NCBI RefSeq assembly: GCF_900112595.1
Contig: NZ_FOMI01000005.1
Span: 186,001-250,000, forward strand
Origin: Algibacter pectinivorans
Lineage (GTDB): Bacteria; Bacteroidota; Bacteroidia; Flavobacteriales; Flavobacteriaceae
Direction: 5' to 3'
Length of the DNA: 64,000 bases
A program made the translations under genes and the position numbers. The notes under the pieces are model-generated. The model was not told the DNA's origin. It was given only the letters and a program-made list of their open reading frames with translations, and searched no databases. Of the stretch, positions 48,792 to 56,935 are shown piece after piece; the stretch's first letter is position 1; each line of letters starts with the position of its first letter.

Positions 48792-50162
48792 TTAACCGTT
48801 GTGCCAATCTATTTTTCGAGATACAAACATAACAATGGCAAGTATTAGGAATAAGCCAATGCTGCCAACTAATAAGGCGTAGTTTTCCAACTGAATAATA
48901 ACGTAAATAAAGGCATACAGTCCTGTTAACGATAGTCCAATAAATAGTGGAAACTTAAAGGTTTTTAATATGGATTTTGAATATAACGTGATTAGTACAA
49001 TTACCGATGTGCCGGCAATTACATAGGCTTTTAGGAAATTACTGTGCTCCGATATGGATACTAATAGCGTGTAAAACATTGTTAATGCCAGCCCAATCAT
49101 TAAATACTGGAAAGGGTGAATGTGTATTTTACTTAGCGTTTGGATTAGGAAGAATACTAAAAAGGTAAGCCCAATAACTAGGAAACCGTATTTGGCAGAG
49201 CGTTCGCTTTTTTGGTATTCGTCTACCATGACCATAAATTTTGTTCCGAAGGCAAACTGACTTAGTTTAGGAATGCTTTTTAGGTGTTGTTGCGAGAAGG
49301 CTCTGTTTATATGTAGTATTTTCCAATCGGCTTTAAAGCCATCTTTTGTAATGCTTTTTGTTTCGTCGTTGGGTAGGTAGTTACCCATAAAACTTGGGTC
49401 TGCCCAATTTGAATTCATATGCATAATTGTGGTTTTTCCTACGGGAATTAACTCTATTTGGCGGCTACCATTAAAGGTCATAGAGAAGCTAAAAGGCGTG
49501 TTTTTTGTTTGGAATAAATCTTCGTTTTTAACTAGCGCAGATTCTAATACATCGAGACGGCTGTTAGTGTTTTGATTAAAATTAGTTTCGAAACTGTATG
49601 CTTTGTCTTCTAGTTTTATTTGTACTTCGCTTTTTATGCCTTTTAAGTTAGAGGTTTTAATAATTATGGAAGCGTCGTTCCAAACAATATCTTCATGCTT
49701 TATGCCTTTTGCAGTTAAATCTACAGGAATGTAGTTTCCTGTAAAGTCCATTGTTGTAGTAAATACAGCCGACTCAAAGTTACCTCGTTTTAAGGTTTTT
49801 GAATTTACATTTACTGTGGCGTTTAGGTGTTCTGGAAATATATAAGCATACTTAATATGCGTTTGTGTTTCTTTAAAATAGGTTTTAGTTTTCTCATTAA
49901 AGGTTTTTGTTTCGCTGTATGTTTTATATGGGAGTTTTAAAATGGGACCGTAAACCAAAACATCGTTTCCCCATTTTTTATTTATTTCGTTTACCACATC
50001 GTTTTGCCTAAAGGCTCTTTCGTTTATTAAGCTATTAATGTATGATAATGGAACTAATAAGATTATTACGAGAAACCCGACCATGAGCATTCTTGCTGTT
50101 ATTGAAGTTTTAAGCCAATGCCCAAATTTGTTTTGCTGCAGATTGTTGTTTTGTATTTCCAT
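48792..50162 (-). CDS. creD: CreD-family inner-membrane protein
   Basis: 456 residues. CreD architecture: one N-terminal helix (about 27-48, MLMVGFLVIILLVPLSYINS), a large periplasmic region to about residue 300 (NGSRQIELIPVGKTTIMHMN and SNWADPSFMGNYLP are family motifs) and a cluster of C-terminal helices (about 320-448). In E. coli CreD belongs to the CreBC regulon and affects envelope integrity and colicin resistance; the biochemical role is unknown. Here it is downstream of a winged-helix regulator instead of a two-component system. A palindrome at 50180-50198 sits just before its start. Confidence 0.9.
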   Translation of the reverse strand: MEIQNNNLQQNKFGHWLKTSITARMLMVGFLVIILLVPLSYINSLINERAFRQNDVVNEINKKWGNDVLVYGPILKLPYKTYSETKTFNEKTKTYFKETQTHIKYAYIFPEHLNATVNVNSKTLKRGNFESAVFTTTMDFTGNYIPVDLTAKGIKHEDIVWNDASIIIKTSNLKGIKSEVQIKLEDKAYSFETNFNQNTNSRLDVLESALVKNEDLFQTKNTPFSFSMTFNGSRQIELIPVGKTTIMHMNSNWADPSFMGNYLPNDETKSITKDGFKADWKILHINRAFSQQHLKSIPKLSQFAFGTKFMVMVDEYQKSERSAKYGFLVIGLTFLVFFLIQTLSKIHIHPFQYLMIGLALTMFYTLLVSISEHSNFLKAYVIAGTSVIVLITLYSKSILKTFKFPLFIGLSLTGLYAFIYVIIQLENYALLVGSIGLFLILAIVMFVSRKIDWHNG

Positions 50163-50179
50163 TTGATTTTGTTTTAAAG

Positions 50180-50198
50180 TACTTTGAAATTCAAAGTA
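50180..50198. promoter_or_regulatory. palindromic operator candidate upstream of creD
   Basis: TACTTTG-AAATT-CAAAGTA: seven-base arms with a five-base spacer, 17 bases before the creD ATG. The same arms and spacing recur at 51203-51221 ahead of the first gene of the group. A likely site for the winged-helix regulator encoded between them. Confidence 0.55.
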
Positions 50199-50216
50199 AA
50201 ATGATAAAAAAAATTG

Positions 50217-50510
50217 TTATTGTTTGTTTATTAATTTTTCTAGTGCGCTAATATGCTTTTTAAATTCTGCTCTGCCTAAATTTGTGGTAGAGTAGCGGGT
50301 GTTTGGTTTTCTGCCAATAAATTGTTTTTCTACTTTAATATATTCGGCTTTTTCTAGAGCTTTGGTGTGGCTAGCCAAATTACCATCGGTAGCTTCTAAA
50401 AGTTCTTTTAGCATTTTAAAATCGGCATATTCGTTTACCATTAAAATAGACATGATGCCTAATCTAATACGATGATCGAATGCTTTATTTATGTTGGTTA
50501 TTATACTCAT
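50217..50510 (-). CDS. winged-helix transcriptional regulator
   Basis: 97 residues. A single winged-helix domain of the ArsR/MarR-like type (I recall PF13601 for this group): FDHRIRLGIMSILMVNEYAD, then the recognition region ATDGNLASHTKALEKAEYIK and the wing RKPNTRYSTTNLGRAEF. Small, cytosolic and probably dimeric. It is encoded between a four- or five-helix membrane protein and creD on the same strand, and palindromes flank the group, so autogenous repression of the group is likely (inference). A -7 element TAACTTTG lies upstream at 50552-50559. Confidence 0.85.
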   Translation of the reverse strand: MSIITNINKAFDHRIRLGIMSILMVNEYADFKMLKELLEATDGNLASHTKALEKAEYIKVEKQFIGRKPNTRYSTTNLGRAEFKKHISALEKLINKQ

Positions 50511-50515
50511 ATTAT

Positions 50516-50533
50516 TTCCTGCGTAGGCGGGAA
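50516..50533 (+). repeat. short hairpin element TTCCTGCGTAGGCGGGAA
   Basis: Seven-pair stem (TTCCTGC with GCGGGAA, one G-U/T pair) around a GTAG loop, five bases upstream of the regulator ATG, so it falls in its leader where ribosomes bind. This kind of short, CG-rich hairpin is scattered in many bacterial genomes. Confidence 0.5.
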
Positions 50534-50551
50534 TCTAATTAATTTAAAGTT

Positions 50552-50559
50552 CAAAGTTA
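50552..50559 (-). promoter_or_regulatory. -7 promoter element for the winged-helix regulator
   Basis: Minus-strand TAACTTTG, an exact TAnnTTTG match, about 42 bases upstream of the regulator start. Confidence 0.45.
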
Positions 50560-50583
50560 CTGAATACTGCGACGGTAAACGGC

Positions 50584-51195
50584 CTACTTATTAACATCAT
50601 ACTTAAAATGCATCCATGTGCCATAAACAATATGCATAACTCCAAAGCCTAATACCCAAAGCCAAAAGCCATAACCCGGAAACAGAGCAGCAATTAGGCC
50701 TAAAGCTATTTGAATAAGCCCTAAATATTGGATATCGCCAATACTATATTTTGATGCGTTTACAAGTGCTAAGCCATAAAAAATAAGCATTAAACCACCT
50801 GTATGGCCATATTTGCCTTGGCTAAGTATAATTATAATATAAAGCCCACCAGCAACCATAGGAATTAAAAAGTTGTATACCAGCCTTTTTGAGGTGGCGT
50901 CCCAAATTTTGGCTCCGTGTTTTTTAGCTTTTTTGGTTGTTAATATAATTCCTGTAACGATACTTAAAAACGCTACCATGAGTAATATAAATAAACATAT
51001 TCTAAATATAGCGCCATCTAAAATTAAGTAACCTCTAACCGATGTAGTTACTAGCCAATACGCAATGGCTGCTCCAATTAAAGCATAAATACCTGCAAGT
51101 ATGCCCGATAACCCACTAAGAGAAATAAAACGAGATGATTTATTCATCATGTTTTTAATTTCGCTTATGTCTTTTAGATAATCTTTTGATTCCAT
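50584..51195 (-). CDS. membrane protein of the creD group, unknown
   Basis: 203 residues. A short soluble N-terminus (KDISEIKNMMNKSSRFISL) is followed by six hydrophobic segments (about 26-48, 63-86, 105-128, 133-150, 155-175, 177-195), with no signal peptide. No named family. It precedes the winged-helix regulator by 73 bp and has the palindromic site 51203-51221 only seven bases upstream of its start, hence probable repression by that regulator. It may act with CreD in the envelope. Confidence 0.7.
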   Translation of the reverse strand: MESKDYLKDISEIKNMMNKSSRFISLSGLSGILAGIYALIGAAIAYWLVTTSVRGYLILDGAIFRICLFILLMVAFLSIVTGIILTTKKAKKHGAKIWDATSKRLVYNFLIPMVAGGLYIIIILSQGKYGHTGGLMLIFYGLALVNASKYSIGDIQYLGLIQIALGLIAALFPGYGFWLWVLGFGVMHIVYGTWMHFKYDVNK

Positions 51196-51202
51196 ATAAA
51201 AG

Positions 51203-51221
51203 TACTTTGAAACACAAAGTA
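51203..51221. promoter_or_regulatory. palindromic operator candidate upstream of the membrane-protein gene
   Basis: TACTTTG-AAACA-CAAAGTA, identical arms and spacing to the site at 50180-50198 but a different spacer. It overlaps the region where the gene's promoter and ribosome site would be. Confidence 0.55.
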
Positions 51222-51285
51222 AGCAATTATTTTTGAATGTTGCTATATAAATTTTTGTTAATTTTATAAATACTAAAGCTTATCT

Positions 51286-51654
51286 ATGAATCCTGCCGAA
51301 GAGTACATTTTAAATCAACCGGAGCCTTATCGTGCTATCTTAATGCATATTCAGGTGCTAATTGAGCACACGATTCCTGAGGTTGAACTAAAATATAAAT
51401 GGCGAATACCTTGTTACTATATAGGAGAAACACCTATGTGTTATTTAAATGCGAGCCATAAAAAACAATTTGTCGATGTTGGGTTTTGGCATTCGGCATA
51501 CCTCGATAAATTTGATGCGTATTTGGTTAGCGAAAACCGTAAAGTGGTTAAATCGCTGCGCTATACATCTTTAGAAGATATTGATGATGGGATTTTTATT
51601 GCCATTCTAGAAGAAGCAAAAAAGCAAAAGGGGAAGTCGTTTTACAATAAATAA
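51286..51654 (+). CDS. DUF1801 domain protein
   Basis: 122 residues. DUF1801 (YdhG-like fold) features: AEEYILNQPEPYRAILMHIQ, ELKYKWRIPCYYIGETPMCY and DVGFWHSAYLD. Cytosolic. Function unknown; related folds occur in frataxin-like/YjbR-type small proteins. Monocistronic, divergent from the creD group. Confidence 0.85.
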   Translation: MNPAEEYILNQPEPYRAILMHIQVLIEHTIPEVELKYKWRIPCYYIGETPMCYLNASHKKQFVDVGFWHSAYLDKFDAYLVSENRKVVKSLRYTSLEDIDDGIFIAILEEAKKQKGKSFYNK

Positions 51655-51967
51655 ATGCCTTTAAACTGTAAAGGCAGCCTTCAAAATAATACAGTGGTCG
51701 CTAAATTTATAAATACTTTAAATGAATAAATTACTATAGGCTGTGTATTAGCTTTATGTTTTTTTAGTGGTTCCAAGTAACAATGGTAGTGATAGCGATA
51801 TTAAAAATGAAACTTAATAGAGAAGCAAGCACAATATAGAAACCAGTATTTTTGAAGGCACTTTTAGGGTGCCAGTGTGTGGGTACATATAATTAGCACA
51901 TGCTAATTGAAAAAGCCTTAGTTTTAAAACATTAATCTAAGGCTTTTTTTATTTGATATAATGCTTT
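51655..51967. other. intergenic region with inverted repeats, no gene seen
   Basis: About 313 bases. It contains an imperfect long-range inverted repeat (51677-51697 with 51843-51859), a GGCAC/GTGCC hairpin at 51857-51873, a palindrome AATTAGCA-CA-TGCTAATT at 51891-51908 and a terminator at 51910-51951. It may be a decayed element; no open frame of substance is visible. Confidence 0.5.
51910..51951. terminator. terminator between convergent genes
   Basis: AAAAGCCTTAG (51911-51921) pairs with CTAAGGCTTTT (51937-51947), with A and T runs on the flanks. It serves the DUF1801 gene and, on the other strand, the CDGSH gene. Confidence 0.8.
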
Positions 51968-52204
51968 TTAGTTATGAGAACCATCGCAATACGGCGGGTT
52001 TTTAGTGAGTTTACAAGTGCAAAGGAAGGCTGTTTTCTCTTCTTCTACCGAAAAAATTAATGGTGTTGTTGCCTTTGCTGTTTTATGAGCACCATTGCAA
52101 AACGGTTGGTTCTCGCTATGGCCACATGTGCACCATGCATAATTTTTATTCGCTTCTAATTCGCATTTAACTGGAGCGTCTCCTCCTCGTGTATTATTTT
52201 CCAT
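51968..52204 (-). CDS. CDGSH-type iron-sulfur protein (two motifs)
   Basis: 78 residues with two mitoNEET-like CDGSH cluster sites: CTCGHSENQPFCNGAH (about 25-40) and CTCKLTKNPPYCDGSH (about 62-77). Each has the three Cys and one His pattern that binds a 2Fe-2S cluster, so this is a tandem-motif, single-polypeptide form. Cytosolic, no signal peptide. The role is probably electron transfer or cluster handling; partner unknown. Confidence 0.9.
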   Translation of the reverse strand: MENNTRGGDAPVKCELEANKNYAWCTCGHSENQPFCNGAHKTAKATTPLIFSVEEEKTAFLCTCKLTKNPPYCDGSHN

Positions 52205-52338
52205 AGTATTTGTTTTAGTGACACGTAAAATACTATTTTTAATAAATTAATTGTGGTTTTAGTTAAGGTTTACGGGTAGTTAATAACGATTCTAAATTAT
52301 GTAGACACGTTAATTTTGATACGCCTAGATTAATTGTT

Positions 52339-53199
52339 TTATATCCTAAAAACCCCTCCAAAAGCAATAACACGTTGTAAATAAAGAAAGTGTTGCGATG
52401 CACTTTCGGCGGTGTTACTAGTTGTTCGAATATCTGGCATGTTAATATAACCACCTTTTAAATCGAGTTGCATAAAGAAATGCTTAAAAAACGTGAAGTT
52501 AAGTCCGGCATGTAATGACACGCCATAGCCTGCTAAGTGAAACTCGTCGTATCTGTCTTTTTGTAAAAGAGTTGTGTTGGTTTTAGGATATAGAATACCA
52601 CTAGCTAAACCTTCGGTTATATTTATTTGAAATTTATCGGTGTTTTGTAGGTTGAATAATTTTGAAATATCATCGAATCTAGAAAATTCTGCATATACAT
52701 AGTTAAGACCATTGGTATGCTCGAATTTTAAAAAATCGGATGAAATAAAAACGTCCTCATTATCGAATGTACCATTAAATTGCGAACCGGTTTCGTTAGC
52801 AGGTAAGTTAATGTAACCATCTACAGTTTGGGTTCGGTTACGGTGCATGACATATTTCATGTGGTCTAAGCCTAAGGAAACGGTGTATTTATCTGATATA
52901 AAATACCCTATTTTGGCATTGGTTTGCGGTATGGTAATACGTGTTGGGTTTAAATAATCGATATGCCAACCTTTAGGTTTGTCTTTTGCTGCAACATCTT
53001 TTATAGTAAAATTGTAATCTTTACCTTTAAAATGAATATCTGATCTGGAGAAGGATTCTCGGTTTCCGCCCCAACTAACAAAAAATTTACCTTTATTGGA
53101 GGCTGTATATTTTACGGGTTGAGTGTCTTGTGCTACAATTTTAAATGAAAGCAAAAAAAGGGCTAAGCCTAAATAAGCTTTTAAGTTCTGGGAGATCAT
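52339..53199 (-). CDS. outer-membrane beta-barrel protein, unknown
   Basis: 286 residues with a Sec signal peptide cleaved near residue 23 (IVAQ). Alternating hydrophobic/aromatic strands and aromatic girdle residues (GKFFVSWGGNRESFSRSDIH, IGYFISDKYTVSLGLDHMKY, YGVSLHAGLNFTFFKHFFMQ) and a C-terminal strand ending FGGVFRI indicate an OmpW/OmpA-sized outer-membrane barrel. No enzyme motif. It is 13 bp downstream of kdsA on the same strand. Confidence 0.7.
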   Translation of the reverse strand: MISQNLKAYLGLALFLLSFKIVAQDTQPVKYTASNKGKFFVSWGGNRESFSRSDIHFKGKDYNFTIKDVAAKDKPKGWHIDYLNPTRITIPQTNAKIGYFISDKYTVSLGLDHMKYVMHRNRTQTVDGYINLPANETGSQFNGTFDNEDVFISSDFLKFEHTNGLNYVYAEFSRFDDISKLFNLQNTDKFQINITEGLASGILYPKTNTTLLQKDRYDEFHLAGYGVSLHAGLNFTFFKHFFMQLDLKGGYINMPDIRTTSNTAESASQHFLYLQRVIAFGGVFRI

Positions 53200-53212
53200 A
53201 ATTTGGATGCTA

Positions 53213-54031
53213 TTAAAGAGAATTTACCGTTTTTCGGATGGCTACTAGGTTGCTTAATAATTTTTCTAAATTATCTAAATGTAGCATATTGGCACCATCG
53301 CTTTTTGCATTTGCAGGATCGAAGTGGGTTTCTATAAATAAACCATCTACGTTGTTTACAATACCAGCTCTGGCAATGGTTTCTATCATGTCTGGGCGCC
53401 CGCCAGTTACGCCAACCGATTGATTTGGTTGTTGTAGTGAGTGCGTTACATCTAAAACGGTTGGTGCCATTTTTCGCATGGTAGGAATACCACGAAAATC
53501 GACAATCATGTCTTGGTACCCAAACATGGTGCCTCTATCGGTTATCCAAGCTTTGTTGCTGCCAGCGTCTTTAACCTTTTGTACGGCGTGTTTCATGGCC
53601 TCTGGACTCATGAATTGTCCTTTTTTTAGGTTGACCACTTTTCCTGTTTTTGCTGCTGCAACTACAAGATCGGTTTGGCGTACTAAAAATGCTGGTATTT
53701 GCAGCACATCGACATATTGGGCTGCTTTTGCAGCATCTGAAACTTCGTGTATATCGGTTACTGTAGGTACATTGAAAGTTTCGGATACTTTTCTAAGAAT
53801 TTTTAAGGCTTTTTCGTCGCCAATTCCCGTAAAACTATCTATGCGGCTGCGGTTTGCTTTTTTAAAACTTCCTTTAAAAATATATGGAATTTCTAATTTA
53901 TTGGTAATGGTCATTACTTTTTCGGCTATACGCATGGCCATATCTTCGCCCTCAATGGCACACGGACCGCATAAAAGGAAGAAGTTATTGGAATTTGTAT
54001 GTTTTATTTTTGGTACCTCGCTTAGTTGCAT
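53213..54031 (-). CDS. kdsA: 3-deoxy-8-phosphooctulonate (KDO-8-P) synthase, metal-type
   Basis: 272 residues. KdsA motifs: CGPCAIEGED at the start, FKGSFKKANRSRIDS (phosphate/PEP site), IPAFLVRQTDLV, GQFMSPEAM, DVTHSLQQP, and ETHFDPANAKSDGAN. Cys24 in GPC aligns with the metal-binding Cys11 of the Aquifex enzyme, while the E. coli non-metal enzyme has Asn there; the His, Glu and Asp ligands (in THS, ETH, KSDG) are also kept, so this is the metal-dependent class. It condenses PEP with arabinose-5-phosphate for LPS inner core synthesis in the cytosol. Confidence 0.95.
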   Translation of the reverse strand: MQLSEVPKIKHTNSNNFFLLCGPCAIEGEDMAMRIAEKVMTITNKLEIPYIFKGSFKKANRSRIDSFTGIGDEKALKILRKVSETFNVPTVTDIHEVSDAAKAAQYVDVLQIPAFLVRQTDLVVAAAKTGKVVNLKKGQFMSPEAMKHAVQKVKDAGSNKAWITDRGTMFGYQDMIVDFRGIPTMRKMAPTVLDVTHSLQQPNQSVGVTGGRPDMIETIARAGIVNNVDGLFIETHFDPANAKSDGANMLHLDNLEKLLSNLVAIRKTVNSL

Positions 54032-54118
54032 GTGCTATAAAATTTAAGCTGCGAAGTTACAAAAACGAGTTTTAATAAAACACCAGTGTTTTGGGTTTTG
54101 ATAATTGTTGGCAAATAC

Positions 54119-54205
54119 GCCCGCGTTAGGGATTGAACGGCCTGTTTAAGCTCCCCGACCATAGGAGGGAGCGAGTAGTGAAAGCCCGACCCTTTGGGTA
54201 ACGCC
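54119..54205 (+). repeat. intergenic GC-rich repeat, copy D (shortest)
   Basis: Begins CCCGCGTTAGGGATTGAACG, passes through the CTCCCCGACCATAGGAGGGA block shared with copy C and ends AGCCCGACCC then TTTGGGTAACGCCC. GCGTTA/TAACGC termini are inverted. It lies between kdsA and a small membrane protein, both on the minus strand. Confidence 0.65.
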
Positions 54206-54237
54206 CAACTTATTGGATTTCTGTAAGTAACCTGGTT

Positions 54238-54597
54238 TTAAACGCTTTTTGCTAAACTGTTTTTTATGATCCAAAGTGCCATAGCAAAACTTGCAAAAAT
54301 AAATAGACCGCCGTAAACCATAAATTGTTTTATTGGGTAAGAAAGGCTTATGATTTGCAACATATCTGATACGAAAGCTAGAATTAAATACGACGAAATG
54401 CACATAAATGTGATGCCTAATGTGAAATTTAATTTTTTACTTGGTTTTAATATTTGCCATAAAAATGGAATAGCAAATAATAAAATTGGGTATGCTGTTA
54501 AGCCTTCGGTACGATTTACTATGGTAAACCAATACGCTGTAATGGCAATAAAATATAGGTATGGAACGAGTTTTGTATAATTGGATATGCTTTTCAT
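54238..54597 (-). CDS. small membrane protein, unknown
   Basis: 119 residues with four hydrophobic segments (about 10-26, 32-49, 57-78, 86-110). No recognised family. Located upstream of kdsA on the same strand, with repeat copy D between them, and divergent from typA. Confidence 0.65.
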   Translation of the reverse strand: MKSISNYTKLVPYLYFIAITAYWFTIVNRTEGLTAYPILLFAIPFLWQILKPSKKLNFTLGITFMCISSYLILAFVSDMLQIISLSYPIKQFMVYGGLFIFASFAMALWIIKNSLAKSV

Positions 54598-54740
54598 TAT
54601 TCTATTTTTTTTAGAGAGACTGTTTAATTATAAACGGAAAAATTAGAAAAATAGTTTTTTAAAATTATGATTATAACATATAATTAACTTTTTATGCTAG
54701 TAAAATGTTAAATTAAATAGATTTAAAATGAAATATAGCG

Positions 54741-54748
54741 TACCTTTG
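54741..54748 (+). promoter_or_regulatory. -7 promoter element for typA
   Basis: TACCTTTG, an exact TAnnTTTG match, followed by a short leader to the ATG at 54774. No clear -33 TTTG at the expected spacing. Confidence 0.5.
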
Positions 54749-54773
54749 CAGGCTTAAAATAAGGCACTATAAT

Positions 54774-56573
54774 ATGGCTACTATTAAAAACATTGCAATT
54801 ATTGCACACGTTGACCACGGTAAAACGACGTTGGTTGATAAAATTATGTATCACTGTCAATTGTTTCGTGAAAACGAAAACACAGGTGATTTAATTCTTG
54901 ATAATAATGACTTAGAGCGTGAAAGAGGTATTACAATTACCTCTAAAAACGTATCTGTAATTTATAAAGACACAAAAATTAATATTATTGATACACCAGG
55001 TCACGCCGATTTTGGCGGAGAGGTAGAGCGTGTACTTAATATGGCAGATGGTGTGTTGTTATTGGTTGATGCTTTTGAAGGGCCTATGCCACAAACACGT
55101 TTTGTATTACAAAAAGCGATCGATTTAGGTTTAAAACCATGTGTGGTTGTAAACAAAGTGGATAAAGAAAACTGTACACCAGATGAGGTGCATGAAAAAG
55201 TTTTCGATTTAATGTTTGAGTTAGGTGCTGAGGAATGGCAGTTGGATTTTCCAACAGTTTACGGTTCGGCTAAGAATAACTGGATGAGTGACGATTGGCA
55301 AAACGAAACAGAGAATATTGAGCCTTTATTAGATATGGTTATTGAGCATATTCCTGAACCAAAAATTGAAGAAGGAACTACGCAAATGTTAATTACATCT
55401 TTAGATTTCTCTTCTTTTACTGGTCGTATAGCTATTGGACGTTTAACTCGTGGTGAGTTAAAAGTTGGTCAGAATATATCTTTAGTGAAAAGAGATGGAT
55501 CTATTGTTAAAAATAAAATTAAAGAACTACATACTTTTGAAGGTTTAGGACGTTTAAAGGTCGATGAAGTTCAAACAGGAGATATTTGTGCTATTGTTGG
55601 ATTGGAAGGTTTTGAAATTGGTGATACTGTTGCCGATTTTGAAAATCCAGAAGGTTTAAAAACAATTGCTATAGACGAGCCTACAATGAGTATGTTATTT
55701 ACCATAAACGATTCGCCTTTCTTTGGACAAGACGGAAAGTTTGTAACATCTCGCCATATTAAAGACCGTTTAAATAAAGAGCTTGAGAAAAACTTAGCTC
55801 TACGTGTAAATGAAACAGATAGTGCCGATAAATTTTTAGTTTTTGGTCGTGGTGTATTACACTTATCGGTTTTAATAGAAACTATGCGTCGTGAAGGTTA
55901 CGAATTACAAATTGGACAACCTCAAGTTATTATTAAAGAAATTGATGGTGTAAAATGTGAGCCTGTTGAGGAAATGACTATTGATTTACCTGAAACTGTT
56001 TCTGGTAAAGCTATTGAAATGGTTACCCTTAGAAAAGGTGAAATGTTAAGTATGGAGGCCAAAGGAGAAAGAATGGTTTGTGAATTTATTGTACCATCTA
56101 GAGGTATTATTGGTTTACGTAACCAATTACTAACAGCTACGGCTGGTGAGGCTATTATGGCACACCGTTTTAAAGAGTACCAACCGCTAAAAGGTGGTAT
56201 TCCAGAGCGTCAAAACGGATCGTTAGTGTCTATGGAAAAAGGACAGGCTATTCCTTATTCTATTGATAAATTACAAGATAGAGGTAAGTTTTTTGTTGAT
56301 CCGGGTGAAGATATTTACGAAGGTCAAGTAATTGGAGAAAACTCTCGTGGTGATGACATGACGGTAAACGTTACTAAAACGAAAAAATTAAGTAACGTAC
56401 GTTCTTCTGGAGCAGATGATAAGGCTAAAATTGTACCAGCTATTAAATTCTCGTTAGAAGAAGCCTTAGAATACATTCAAAAGGATGAGTATGTAGAGGT
56501 TACACCAAACCACTTACGTTTACGTAAAATTTGGTTATCTGAAGTAGACCGTAAAAGAAACAAGTCTATATAA
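54774..56573 (+). CDS. typA: ribosome-associated GTPase TypA/BipA
   Basis: 599 residues, the family length. G1 [14 protein letters not shown], switch I with [12 protein letters not shown]3 [15 protein letters not shown]4 NKVDK; then the EF-G-like domains II, III and V and the BipA-specific C-terminal domain ([20 protein letters not shown]). It binds 70S ribosomes and affects assembly and stress growth (known for the family). Monocistronic, with its own promoter and a downstream terminator. Confidence 0.97.
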   Translation: MATIKNIAIIAHVDHGKTTLVDKIMYHCQLFRENENTGDLILDNNDLERERGITITSKNVSVIYKDTKINIIDTPGHADFGGEVERVLNMADGVLLLVDAFEGPMPQTRFVLQKAIDLGLKPCVVVNKVDKENCTPDEVHEKVFDLMFELGAEEWQLDFPTVYGSAKNNWMSDDWQNETENIEPLLDMVIEHIPEPKIEEGTTQMLITSLDFSSFTGRIAIGRLTRGELKVGQNISLVKRDGSIVKNKIKELHTFEGLGRLKVDEVQTGDICAIVGLEGFEIGDTVADFENPEGLKTIAIDEPTMSMLFTINDSPFFGQDGKFVTSRHIKDRLNKELEKNLALRVNETDSADKFLVFGRGVLHLSVLIETMRREGYELQIGQPQVIIKEIDGVKCEPVEEMTIDLPETVSGKAIEMVTLRKGEMLSMEAKGERMVCEFIVPSRGIIGLRNQLLTATAGEAIMAHRFKEYQPLKGGIPERQNGSLVSMEKGQAIPYSIDKLQDRGKFFVDPGEDIYEGQVIGENSRGDDMTVNVTKTKKLSNVRSSGADDKAKIVPAIKFSLEEALEYIQKDEYVEVTPNHLRLRKIWLSEVDRKRNKSI

Positions 56574-56636
56574 ATATAGAAACGTTTTAGCGTTTTGCGG
56601 GAGTATACTCATATTTGTTACTCCTGTTACTATTAT

Positions 56637-56671
56637 AAAAAAAGTAAACATCTTAGGTGTTTACTTTTTTT
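56637..56671 (+). terminator. typA terminator
   Basis: AAAGTAAACATC paired with GGTGTTTACTTT, followed by a T run (TTTTTTTG). Confidence 0.8.
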
Positions 56672-56832
56672 GTTTTATAGCTGTTTTAGTATGGTAATTC
56701 CCATAGTTTAATTATTGGTCTTTATAGGCGTATATGGATACGGTAGTTTTAAATAAAACAGGTTGTATAACGTGTTTTTTGTAATAAAAGCTAGGTTTTT
56801 TAAATTAAACTTTTAAACCTTAAATGATTTTG

Positions 56833-56840
56833 TATATTTG
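56833..56840 (+). promoter_or_regulatory. -7 promoter element, flippase operon
   Basis: TATATTTG, exact match to TAnnTTTG, about 95 bases before the putative start codon of the first flippase. No convincing -33 box. Confidence 0.35.
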
Positions 56841-56935
56841 GTTAATTCCTATTTGTACGAACTATAGTAGGTTTATTTAAATTGTTTGTAAAACATAAAG
56901 GCACACTAGGGGGGTAAAAGGTAACTAACGATTAA

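Larger units (their letters stand above)
56574..56935. other. intergenic region between typA and the polysaccharide region
   Basis: About 360 bases holding the typA terminator at 56637-56671 and a TATATTTG -7-type box at 56833-56840 that could drive the flippase operon. No gene is visible. Confidence 0.5.
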
